Shown here piece by piece: positions 54,915 to 64,000 of a stretch of DNA of 64,000 nt; within the stretch, counting starts at the first letter, position 1; each line of letters begins with the position of its first letter. The stretch comes from Daedaleopsis sinensis (Eukaryota > Basidiomycota > Agaricomycetes > Polyporales > Polyporaceae), in NCBI GenBank assembly GCA_033807695.1, contig CM066309.1, positions 930,001 through 994,000 of the forward strand. Reading direction: 5' to 3'. The notes below the pieces were generated by a model. The model was given only the letters and a program-made list of their open reading frames with translations. It did no database searches and was not told the origin of the DNA. The position numbers and the translations under genes were made by a program.

Positions 54915-56138
54915 ATGTCATACAGACAGACCCGTTCTACCACTGCTGCTCAAGCTGCAGCTACTGCCTCCCGGTCTCTTCCTCCTGAACCGTCTACCCC
55001 AACTCCCACTCCAATCTCACCTGCTTCAGTGCTTGCTCCATCCCCATCTCCTACTGTCTCTAACTCAGTCCAGCATGCGACTACTCTCCCAGGTGGTGCA
55101 TCCATTTTTGGAGTAGCCATTCTAGGTCCCCCTTCGTGTCCCGATGGGAGTCTGGGGAAGCATTGCACCCTTGCCTTCGATGCGAAGTTCTGGGCTGGGC
55201 CGGATGACACAGTGCCACTTGCAGCACGACTTAGGTGAGTCTATTTACACTGTATGCTGCTAATAGTCCCGCTTTACTGAACGGACTTGATAGGTACTTC
55301 AATAGCCAAGATTTGGCATTTGATTATGCGGACATCGGTGTGTATGTCGTGTATGCGATGGTATGTTATATGCCGCATCTCTACCAGTGCATCTCACTCA
55401 TAAAAACCTTCTACTTAGGTCGCACAATGCACCGAATCGGCCGATCTCTCTGGAGCAGAGGAAACATGGAACACATATGACTTAGTAGGAGACATTGTGT
55501 GGGTACGTGTCTTAGCAGAATTAGTACTGGATTAAGACGATGTCACACTGACCGCGGCCACCATGTTTACAGCTGATCCCGACCCCTGACATAGACCCAC
55601 ACGTCCGTCCCATGATGGTTGTTAGTGGACAAGCCAGCAACATCAACCGCGAGGGAGCCTCCTTCTACCTCTCAGCGTCGCAGTACGTGCAAGCTCTTGG
55701 TGCTCCAGGACGTGTACCCGTCATTGTGTCCATTCCGAACACCGGGCGCTATAAGAAGAACAAGCCACTGCCTTACAGCGACGGATCGAACGCAACTGTT
55801 GTAGGTCATCTCCGTGAAGTGCACAGGGATCCTCCCGAAGACGAAACATTACCTGGTATTCTTACCCACTTCGGCTTGGAACTCGAGAACGTGGTCTATT
55901 TCCCTCGCAGTGCTATGTACAACTCTACTACGTCCAGTAAGTGCCATGACATATCTCCCTCTCCGACTCAGAGTCACTGTAAGTGTGCTAATCATGGCTT
56001 ATAACCTTAGATTCACGCAAGAACGGGACTGAGTCTTCTGCTGGACTGTCGAGCAAGCGCAGCTGGAGGCTTGCGTTCGACAATTTGGTGGATAACTCTA
56101 ACAAGGGAAAGAAGCGGCGCGAGGAAAGTTCAGATTGA
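54915..56138 (+). CDS. Hypothetical protein of a multicopy Agaricomycete family
   Basis: Five exons join in phase: 54915-55234, 55294-55360, 55419-55502, 55573-55936 and 56011-56138. They encode about 320 residues from ATG (MSYRQTRSTTAAQ) to TGA. The N-terminus is a Ser/Thr/Pro-rich disordered stretch. A compact beta-rich core follows, with LPGGASIFGVAILG, DIGVYVVYAM, WLIPTPDIDPHV, FYLSASQYVQALG, PVIVSIPNTGRYKKNKPLPY and ELENVVYFPR. A basic tail (KGKKRREESSD) ends it. The alternating pattern of the core recalls an OB-like fold, but that is only an impression. I recognise the block order from many Agaricomycete hypothetical proteins and know no function. A TATA box upstream and clean splicing suggest a working gene. 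It lies just downstream of the Helitron. Confidence 0.7.
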
Positions 56139-56759
56139 ATAATATTGCTTACTACTAGCCTCATCTTTAATGTACCATTAGTTCTTGCATTAATCGCTTT
56201 CTTATCCCCCATTGTCGTGGCAAGGCCACGGGGTAGCTGCTAGTCTCCTATAGTAAAGCAGGACGGGGTGCTTAAGCCCAGATTAGGGAATTTCATATAT
56301 TAGGTAATCAAAAGCAACCACATGTCGCTTTCGCCTACTTCTGCCTGCTCATTTGTGCTTAATTGAGCCTCAAAAGTTGAGGAGAGGGTACCATAGCTAT
56401 TACGTAGCGAAATGACAGCCAGAATCATATCTAGCTCTTACACAGAAGCTGTTTGATTGATACTTGGACATCTTATGGGTGGCCCTGACCATGTACCTGG
56501 ACCTCCATGGCTGAGATATACGAAGTTCAGACTCTCAAGTATTACTGTAGTATCACCTGAAGCCAATTGCAATAGTACTCTTGAAAGGAGGTTTTTACAG
56601 CTCCAATGGCCGTATAATTTATTATTGATTTTAGTCAGATGACATCATCGCAAGCACTTATATTCTTACCACTTACAGGCTTACAGCCACTTATGCTTTC
56701 CCTAAAGATTATTTGCATACTAGACACCGATATCTCCTCCCTTCAAAAAAATTGCCCAC
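56139..56759. other. Spacer without recognisable gene
   Basis: AT-rich, with only short frames on either strand. Confidence 0.45.
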
Positions 56760-57288
56760 TTGAGAGAGAATCTCGACCCCTCGAATCCCAACAATGTATG
56801 TCTGACAATGGAGGGCGCGACCTACAGCACCCGAACCAGTGATTCCCGTGGCGACAGCGCTAAATCCCGACACCACAGAACCTCCAACTCCAAGAGCTCT
56901 AACTTCATCATGGAAAAGCTTTTAGAATTCCACTACGACATGCCAGTGACAAGCAGGTACCCCTGTCCTGTGGAAATTCTATGCGGACACCATGCGGACA
57001 CCTGGTGAGTAACTACATAATATTTTTGATACAGTACAAGGTGGCTGCATGCACGGTCACTGGCAGTACGTCATCGGCCGTGTAGTATATTCTAGCAAAT
57101 TCATTGACATCTTAGTGGGAAATGTTCCAGAATATCATGGCGGAGGATGCACCACATATATACCTGAGGAAGCCATGGAACTCGACCGTCCAGCCCCCTC
57201 AGCGAAGGCAGGTCAAGCTGAATGGCTATACCTCGCTGTGATTCTAGGACCTAGGTCAGTGCTTGATTTTGTGTTTGAAATAATATGA
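56760..57288 (+). pseudogene. Possible exons of an unknown gene
   Basis: Two coding-like stretches flank a plausible intron at about 57002-57031 (GTGAGT...GATACAG, only about 30 bp, so doubtful). The first includes MRENLDPSNPNNVCLTMEG and PVLWKFYADTMRTP in neighbouring frames. The second includes GGCMHGHWQYVIGRVVYS and ILVGNVPEYHGGGCTTYIPE. The composition suggests real protein, but no start, clean splicing or family can be shown. It may be a decayed member of another multicopy hypothetical family. Confidence 0.3.
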
Positions 57289-57967
57289 TTCTGTGGTAAG
57301 TAGTAACTGCTGTAATAGTGTGATAAGTTACAAGACAAGTACATGCTTTTCAATCAGTCAACCATACTAATTGATACGTCGCGGCGACGAACAAGCTAAA
57401 ACGCGGTCCCTTAAGCTGCCAGGTAGTATGTAGTACAGGTTCCTTAAATACTGTTGGTTGACATTGCTGGTATCTATGTATGAGTCCATTGTAAGTACGT
57501 AGTACTAGGTGTCCTATCCTTTGTAGTCCACTCTCCACGCACCATCGGCCGAGGGTGGGCGCAGGCGACCCGAGGCCAGAGTGGTGCCCCCTGTCCGTGA
57601 CGGGAGGCACGGGAATCTGCTAGTACTTTTAATGTCGCGCCTATGACATCAACAGCGACGACAGGGCTCTCTCGAGGAGCTCGAGAACGCAACGGCGATC
57701 CGCGCGTCCGCGCGCGCAGTCTCAAGTAAAGCAATGTTCCCATTAACCGCGGTAGATACATCGACACTAGGCCTGCGAGCAGCACCTGCTGTATGGTAAC
57801 TTTCGTGACTCGTCCGAGTCGGTCGTGAAGGCATAACGGAAGCCGGCCGCCCCACGTCTATGTAGCTACGCAACTACGGGGCCGCGCACAGGCGCGCTCA
57901 GTCGACAGTACTGGCATCGCGGAGACAGACGTCAGCCCAGCGCCCGAGAGCACACGGAGGGAAGGAC
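57289..57967. other. Intergenic region, GC-rich on the right
   Basis: GC rises from about 57500 on. This is presumably the 3' side of the methyltransferase gene, with no supported gene of its own. Confidence 0.45.
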
Positions 57968-59709
57968 TCACAGAATCTCACGGTCGGGGTGGACGTGGAT
58001 CGAGGTATGGTTGGGAACGCCGAGGATGCGCGGGTACGCGTTCAGGTTCTTGTGGAGCGTGAGCTGGAACACGGACGCGCTGCCTTGGCTGCACGCGGGA
58101 ACAGGGTTCATGAGTGTCAGGAAATATCTTCTATTGAAGGGTATACGCACCGAGAGATGATGGTCGAGGAAGCGAGGAAGTAGACCCAGATGCGGTACCA
58201 GCGGTCTCCATACGCCTCGATGACCTTGTCCTTGTTGCTGACCCAGTTCTTGTACCAGCGCCAGAGGGTGGCCGAGTAGTGCACGCCGAGGACGTCGATG
58301 TTCTTGACCTCGAAGCCGGCGGCCTCGACCTGGGAGACGACCCAGCCGAGCGAGCAGGACGCGTCGGCGCCGGGGAAGATGTACTTGTTCATGAAAAGAC
58401 CCCAGATGAGATCCTCGTACTGCCAGGAGGGGCGGATGCCGGCGACCTGAAGGACGAAGATGCCGTCGTCGTCGAGGAGGTCGTACATCTGGCGGAGGAA
58501 CGCGCCGTAGCGGCGGATACCGACGTGCTCGGCCATTTCGAGAGAGACGATCTTGGTGTAGGCCGCGCGGCCGCCGGGGATGTCACGGTAGTCGAGGCAG
58601 AGGACGCGCGCGCGCGAGGGGTCGCCGCCGTTGTCTGCGATGCGCGTGTTGCCGAACTTGGTCTGGTTCTTGCCGAGGGTGATGCCGGTGACCTCGCAGC
58701 CGTAGTTCTTGTGGGCGAAGGCGCAGAGCGTGCCCCAGCCACAACCGACATCAAGGAGACGATCCTCGGGCTTGAGGTCGAGCTGGACAAAGGTGTGGCA
58801 TGGAATGAGAAAACGCGTTTGGGGGGCGAGTAGGGAAGGGGACACTGACCTTTTCACATACAACGGTAAGCTTGTTGTCCTGGAGCTGCTCGAGAGTCTG
58901 CTCCTTGGTGAGGTCCGTGACGATGCCGGAAGTGTAGATCATGCGAGGACCAAGGAACCTAGGTCAGAGCGTCAATGAGAGGGAACGCGTCGAAATGGCG
59001 TAGACATTGGATTACCATTCGTAGAAGTCATCGCCTCCTGTTGTGGTATGGTCAAAGGGGGGTAATGCCGCGGGAGAACGCGTGACGTACTATCGTAGTG
59101 GTCGCGGACCTGCTCCTCATCCTGACCCTTGGAGTGCATGATGACTTCGGGAAGCATCTGGGTGAAAACGTATTTGAAGAGTTCGGGGGTGAAGACCATC
59201 TTTGCCCAGTCGTGACGAGCCTCCAAGGTCTCGAGCACGTCGCCTAAAGCAGGGGAGGTGAGACGAGGGAAGTGACACGTGTACGGGAGGGGGATGGACA
59301 TACCGTTGAACTCGACCTTGCCGTCAAAGAAGGCGTCGTGGAATACTTGCATGGGGATCTTCTCCTTGCCAAAGTACTTTGCCTTGAGTTCGTCGTCGTT
59401 GATAGTGATGTACTCGTCCAGAGAGCGGCCGGGGAGCTGGACCTTTTGGTTCTTGCGCGGACCATACATGCTCATGACGGTCCAGTAGGCAACCGTGATA
59501 GGGAGGCCGAGGAGGAGAACGAGGAAAAGGTAAGTCTTGAAGCCTCCGTGGCAGAGGACGGGGAGGGTGCGCTTGACGAGCCATGGGACGACGAGGACGA
59601 GGCCAGCGAGGTGGGCGTTGTTGAAGGAGCCGTTGCCCTCTGCGAGACCGATGAGGGGCGCATTTTTGAGGGCGGGGGTGTTTGTGACGGTGACGGAGTA
59701 GGCAGACAT
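57968..59709 (-). CDS. Sphingolipid C9-methyltransferase
   Basis: Six minus-strand exons (59709-59304, 59243-59091, 59037-59016, 58958-58850, 58782-58151, 58088-57968) join in phase to about 480 residues, near the family's usual length. Two hydrophobic segments (about residues 33-50 and 58-80) anchor it in the ER-type membrane. The catalytic domain, related to cyclopropane-fatty-acid synthases, has the SAM-binding motif LLDVGCGWGTL (~239-249), GCEVTGITLGKNQ, SLEMAEHVGIRRY and GWVVSQVEAAGFEV. The enzyme transfers a methyl group from S-adenosylmethionine to C9 of the sphingoid base, giving the 9-methyl-4,8-sphingadienine of fungal glucosylceramides (compare MTS1/SMT1). Exon 3 is only 22 nt. The stop overlaps a GTGAGT donor-like site, so a different 3' end is possible. 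Confidence 0.93.
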
Positions 59710-62109
59710 GGCTGGCGACTCGACCGTCTGAGAGACACTCTGCGAGACGGGACGAATGTCGTGGCACGAACGCTGCAGTCCGTCCGTCCTCTTCTGTCCT
59801 TTCTACTCCGGCGCCTACACGCTACACGCGCTGTTTGCCGCTGTTTGGTCTCTGCCCTCCTCCATACCATCAACCGCATGCATCGCATTATGTATGTGCA
59901 GGAGAAAACACATGGATCGTCAAGCTCTCTGTCGACCGTCCACGAACATACACACCATCGTCTCGACCAATTCAACAAACCTATGTGCGGATGCAATCGC
60001 GTCTCAGGGCGTTAACGTGACTCTGGACATCTGCTAAGTTCATCGTTAGGTCTCAACCTCGTTCTCATGCACCACGGCCCTTCCATCCAAGTACTAAAGA
60101 ACGACATTGTCTAGTCTACGAAGCACGAGCAGCTTCCCCAACTCCTGCGAGAGCTTATCATCTATGCGCCCACACAACGCGGTCTCAGCGCATCTCAGTG
60201 CTCCGAGACCTGCAACTCGGTTTCCTCTTCGCCCTTCGTCCGAAGATTCGTCTTTCTACCGGCTACTCTCCTAGACCTCTCTTCCTCAAATTGCTGCTGC
60301 TTTGATTCGCTTTGAAGAACCATCTGCTACGGAAAACTGCAACATGCTTCATATCCTTGGAGAGCTCATACATGGGTACTTGGACCGACACCCAACGTAG
60401 GGGCATATACAGCCTTCCGCGGTACTGAAACCGTTCCGTCAACCAGTCCTCAATAACTTGACTCGTTCATCGGTCCTACGTCTTTACCGCTGCAGGAAAC
60501 GCTGATAGTCAAAGTACCCCGCCCCAGTGCGCAAGATATCGCAATCTGCAAGCATCCTTTCAAGGACAGTGGCTCGTCGCAACACTATATCCATCCACTG
60601 CGGACCTCCGCTATAAGTTACGCCAGGGATAGAGGCCGTGCGAATGGATATGACCGCCCGAGGTGGGAGCGCGATCATTCACGGGACAGAAAGGTGCATT
60701 GGGCGCAACCACAGGGAACAGCGTGAGCGTACCGCTCTCTCTCTCCGCCTCTCGAGGTGGCACTGACCTCTGCGCTCATCAGGTGCACACCCGTGTACAC
60801 GAAGCCCTTCGCATAGAGCCCGCCCACCGGAATGAGTCGCTCCGGCTCTGTACCTCACACATCCAGTCCCACACTTCCCGCTCGCATGCCTCCGCTTCTG
60901 CCTTCTCCAGGACATCCCCATGATCGTGTACTTTGTGGGCGTGCCCGGTATCCTCGTCCCGGCGCCGGTGAGCCCAATATCGACAGCTCTCATGCGGACC
61001 CTCCTCGACAACATCCAGCTCCACGCGATTGGGCAACCTCGTCGACTCGTTCGCGCCTCTCAGCTCTTCATCGCTATCGAATAGTGCGTACAACCCGCCG
61101 CGTCACGAGCGCTTGCCTATGTCGTGCAAGGCGGACGAGCCGAAGGAAGGGCGACGCAGCGAAGGCGCTACGGACGGGGCCGACGGAGATGGGGAGGCGA
61201 GACAGTGAAGCAAGGCGGTCTCGAAGGCTGAGAAAGAGAAGAAGACCCTTGACGGGAAGAACAAAAGCCTGAAGGGGTATGCATCCAAGCCTCCAAGGAC
61301 CGTTCTTCTGACACATGCACTCACTTATCTTTTTAGATACCTTACTACCTCCGAGAGCGGCGCAAGAACACCACTGACCATCGTACGGTAAGTAATGTCG
61401 CTTAGGCTCGATGACCCAGACCCCGTCGCTGAAGTTTTGCGATACAGGTCTCCGTACGGGAGGGATCGTGAGGAGCGGCGCAAGGCGAAAGCGATCGCGA
61501 GGGGTGCAGAGAAGCAGCGCAAGCGATCCGCGTTGGGTCGTTTCCTGCAATCGACCTCAGGCCACTATACGTCTTTCATACCCCACACGCTCGTGAACGG
61601 GCAAGCATGCGAGCTAACGATAGGTGCGACATAGTGTGATACTTTGCACTAATACTAGGCGGGCTATTCCGCATGTTGTAGGGCTCAGAAGAAGCCATTA
61701 CTGACGCCGTGATTCTGGACTACGCGCGTGACACACCAGCCGGAAGCTGCTGAGAGGTCGCCCATGCGGTTGTCGCCTTCTGCGTTCGAGCGACCATGCA
61801 TCGTTCCAGTACCATCTCATGAGCCTTCCCAACCGGTATGTCCTCCTTCCGATGTTCACTCTGTATACCCTCCGAAATCTAGGCAGGAGACCGCCACCCG
61901 AGCTGGGCTCGATCGAAATGGGCGGTCCTTCTCGCACATCCTCTCGGCGTAGACCTCTACTTCCTTCGCGGCTTTAAAAAAGCTCCCAGCAGACTACTGG
62001 ACACGTCCCGGTGAGGTCTATTCGACCGTGTCGCTCTCCGTTCACAGACGCGAACTGACCGCGCTCGCACCACCAACGGCAGCTGCGCTGTCCGCGCTGA
62101 CCCCGGCCC
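59710..62109. other. Intergenic region with no confidently supported gene
   Basis: Several GC-rich frames exist (for example 60832-61272 and 61395-61634 on plus, 60779-61093 on minus) but none shows a recognisable domain. A possible small gene with splice-like borders near 61270-61450 (peptide IPYYLRERRKNTTDHRT) cannot be closed confidently. The part next to 59710 is the methyltransferase promoter. Confidence 0.4.
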
Positions 62110-62236
62110 TATAAATATTCGTGCGGCCGCTGCAGGCAGGTGGGCCGTGTTATCTCTCTCTCTCTCTTCTCCGCCTGCCAGAGGCGGACTGTGACTCGCA
62201 CTTCGCGGCGACGGCGCACACTCTGCTACTTACAAC
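62110..62236 (+). promoter_or_regulatory. Core promoter of the GH17 gene
   Basis: TATAAATA at 62110-62117 is followed by a CT microsatellite (about 62152-62172) and by ATG 62237. This is a typical strong fungal core promoter layout with a leader of about 90 nt. Confidence 0.65.
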
Positions 62237-63833
62237 ATGGTGGTCCCGCTCGTTCTCGCACTCGCGGCGCTCGCTAGCGCTTGGCTCGTACACGCTGTTC
62301 CGCTCGAGACACGCGTACAGCCTCATACCACCGCCAGGCAGGCGCCGTTCTGCTTCCCGTCGTTGGGATTTGTGATGCCGCCTTCGCTCCCGGAGGACAC
62401 CACGGACTGGTGGTGCGATCCGGAGACAGAGTTTGCATTCCTGGGCTTCAGCTACGAGGTCACAGCATGTAAGTCCTCGCCGTCGATGCTGTACGGACCG
62501 GTTGTGTTGCTCGCCATTTATGCTTTGCTCCGTCCATCCATATCACGATTCTGACGATACTCGTAACACAGGCCAAAGTCCCGCACAGCTCCACAAGGAG
62601 TTTGCAGACATACGCAACCATTTCCAGTCCCGTTACGTCCGCCTCTATGGTTTCTGCGACAATGCGGGGTTCTAGTGAGTGCGACCTATCTAGCAATAAG
62701 TGACTGACTGAGCAATGTATGTGCCTGTCTAAATGTCGTAGTGACGATCTTGTCGATGCAGCCTGGGACAACGGTATGTATCTCCTGCGATTTTTCCGCA
62801 GTTGCGCCGGGAACTGACATGATACGATTCATCAGGACTCGGTGTCCACGCTCTCATCTGGGTGAGTTCGTCTTCCCCGAGGAACGAACACGCATGCGGC
62901 CCTGAACTCCGCCCATCCTGACGCTCATCATGCGCTCTCCGACAGTTCGGATTCGACGGCGACGATCTCTGGATCGGCCGGCGCGACACGCTCTTCGCGG
63001 CACTGCACGCGAACCCGAAGGCCAAGTTCGTGACGCGCGTCGTGCAGTTCGGCTCGGAGCCGCTGTTCGACAACGTGCTCCCGCACGCGCAGCTCGCGCA
63101 ACAGGTCCTGCTCGCAAAGCAGAACCTCTCGAGCCTCGGCATCCCCGTCACGGTCAGCGAGCTCGCGTTCGGATTCCAGGAGCGCGGTGGGGCGCAGGAC
63201 GTGCTCGACGCGGTAGACTCGATCAATATACATATGCTGCCGTTCTTTGCGCAGGACGCGTCGACGGGTGCGTGTTGCTCGCCGCTGGCGGATGCTTCTT
63301 TTGCTAACTGTAGACTTTGCTTTGGGTGTGTGTGATGCGGGTGCCGACTGACATCGCGTCGGACAACGGCAGGGGACCAGGCGTGGCCGTTGGTGCAGCG
63401 TGACTTGCAGTGGTTCATCGATCACGGCGACGGCAAGAAGATGTATTTTGACGAGGTATGTTCCGTCTCGCCTCCTACCTCCCGTGTCCCTTGTTGTGAA
63501 CGGCCTGTGTGGCTGCCATGACTTGCCTTCACTGCGGCGCCCTGACGTGCGTTAGGATCAGACCTCTGATCATCTTGTATTATGCAGAATGGCTGGCCGT
63601 CGGTTACCTCGTCAAGCGTGCAGCCAAACAGCCCTGAGGCGGTGGCCAACATCCCGAACGAGCAGGCGTACTACGTGCTGCTTGATCAGCACTGCGAGGA
63701 TCTGAAGGAAGTCGTCGGAGGCGGCATCGGATGGTTCGCCCACATCTACTCGGACAACCAGGAGCCAGGGTATGGTATATACAACTCCAAGGGCCAGTTG
63801 AAGTTCCCATTCGCGCCGAGGACTAGCTGTTAG
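62237..63833 (+). CDS. Secreted GH17 beta-1,3-glucanase-type enzyme
   Basis: Seven exons (62237-62468, 62572-62674, 62742-62773, 62836-62861, 62946-63267, 63373-63455, 63588-63833) join in phase to 347 residues. The first about 20 residues (MVVPLVLALAALASAWLVHA) form a signal peptide. The rest is a GH17 TIM barrel: YVRLYGFCDN, LGVHALIWFGFDGD, then VVQFGSEPLF with the likely acid/base Glu169, VTVSELAFGF, and FDENGWPS with the likely nucleophile Glu266. GH17 enzymes cleave or remodel beta-1,3-glucan in the fungal cell wall. No GPI signal or serine-rich tail is visible at the C-terminus (PFAPRTSC), so the protein is probably secreted or wall-bound. Whether it is an exo-, endo- or transglycosidase cannot be told from sequence. 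The neighbouring gene is divergent and 2.5 kb away. Confidence 0.9.
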
Positions 63834-64000
63834 CTTGGGATAGACCATGTAAGTCGGGAAGAGGGATATGTAAGTAACTTAAACGATCCATCAGGTCCCA
63901 AACAAGCATGTGCGGATTAAGTTGCGGATGAAGGCTAACAGTTGGGTGCAACAGGAGAATGAAGTACCATCGAGCGCAACATTGCAGTGACCGTATCAGC
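63834..64000. other. Downstream of the GH17 gene
   Basis: Presumed 3' untranslated region and flank; no further feature seen. Confidence 0.4.

Noticed and set aside
58279..60015. Plus-strand open frames of 184 and 247 codons
   Set aside because: They lie antisense to exons of the methyltransferase and its promoter and have biased shadow composition.
61395..61634. 79-codon basic open frame as a gene
   Set aside because: No recognisable domain, and its ATG overlaps a donor-like GTAAGTAATG; more likely intron or untranslated sequence.

Overview
The window looks like an Agaricomycete (basidiomycete mushroom-forming fungus) chromosome. The evidence is short GT-AG introns (about 43-105 bp), GC-rich coding exons, and a mobile-element set typical of that group: a KDZ transposase with a CxC2 cluster, Tad-like LINEs, DIRS elements with a tyrosine recombinase, and Helitrons. 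The window is mostly a transposon nest. Two recognisable host genes sit at its right end, and two members of multicopy hypothetical families lie among the transposons.

Layout. 1-7.6 kb holds fragments: an AT-rich Helitron Rep remnant cut by the window edge, a small conserved domain of unknown function, a minus-strand deletion derivative of a Copia element (1748-4257), a LINE endonuclease scrap, the N-terminal half of a KDZ transposase (5177-6201, minus) and a Ser/Pro-rich exon. 7.87-16.7 kb is a hypothetical multi-exon gene split by a nearly complete Copia element (8242-14793). That element has 401-bp LTRs, the 5-bp target duplication CAGAC, a primer site matching initiator tRNA-Met around its anticodon, and one frameshift in pol. 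Its 5' LTR was later hit by an 859-bp PIF/Harbinger-like non-autonomous element with a TTA duplication.

17.0-40.7 kb is mostly AT-rich and CpG-poor. It contains a decayed Helitron (17.4-20.4), a truncated DDE transposon (20.4-22.6, minus), a GC-rich DIRS-like element with gag, RT/RNase H and tyrosine recombinase (23.3-27.9), a hAT-like relic, a decayed RecQ-like helicase locus (31.2-36.5, minus), a Copia gag scrap, and a 42-bp minisatellite present in opposite orientations near 17.1 and 39.5 kb. 41.1-46.7 kb is a Tad-like LINE inactivated by stop codons, frameshifts and a changed RT active site.

48.9-54.2 kb carries a second Helitron lineage whose Rep-helicase gene can be spliced from six exons into one open frame of about 1,691 codons. 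A hypothetical 5-exon gene follows (54915-56138). The right end holds a sphingolipid C9-methyltransferase (57968-59709, minus) and a secreted GH17 beta-1,3-glucanase-type enzyme (62237-63833, plus), acting in membrane glucosylceramide and cell-wall glucan metabolism respectively.

I found no convincing new biological system. The most informative observations are the three-layer nested insertion, the apparently intact Helitron, the tRNA-iMet primer site, the shared inverted minisatellite, and decay that repeatedly takes the CGA-to-TGA or CGG-to-TGG form. Family names come from motif recognition in translated frames; no database search was run.
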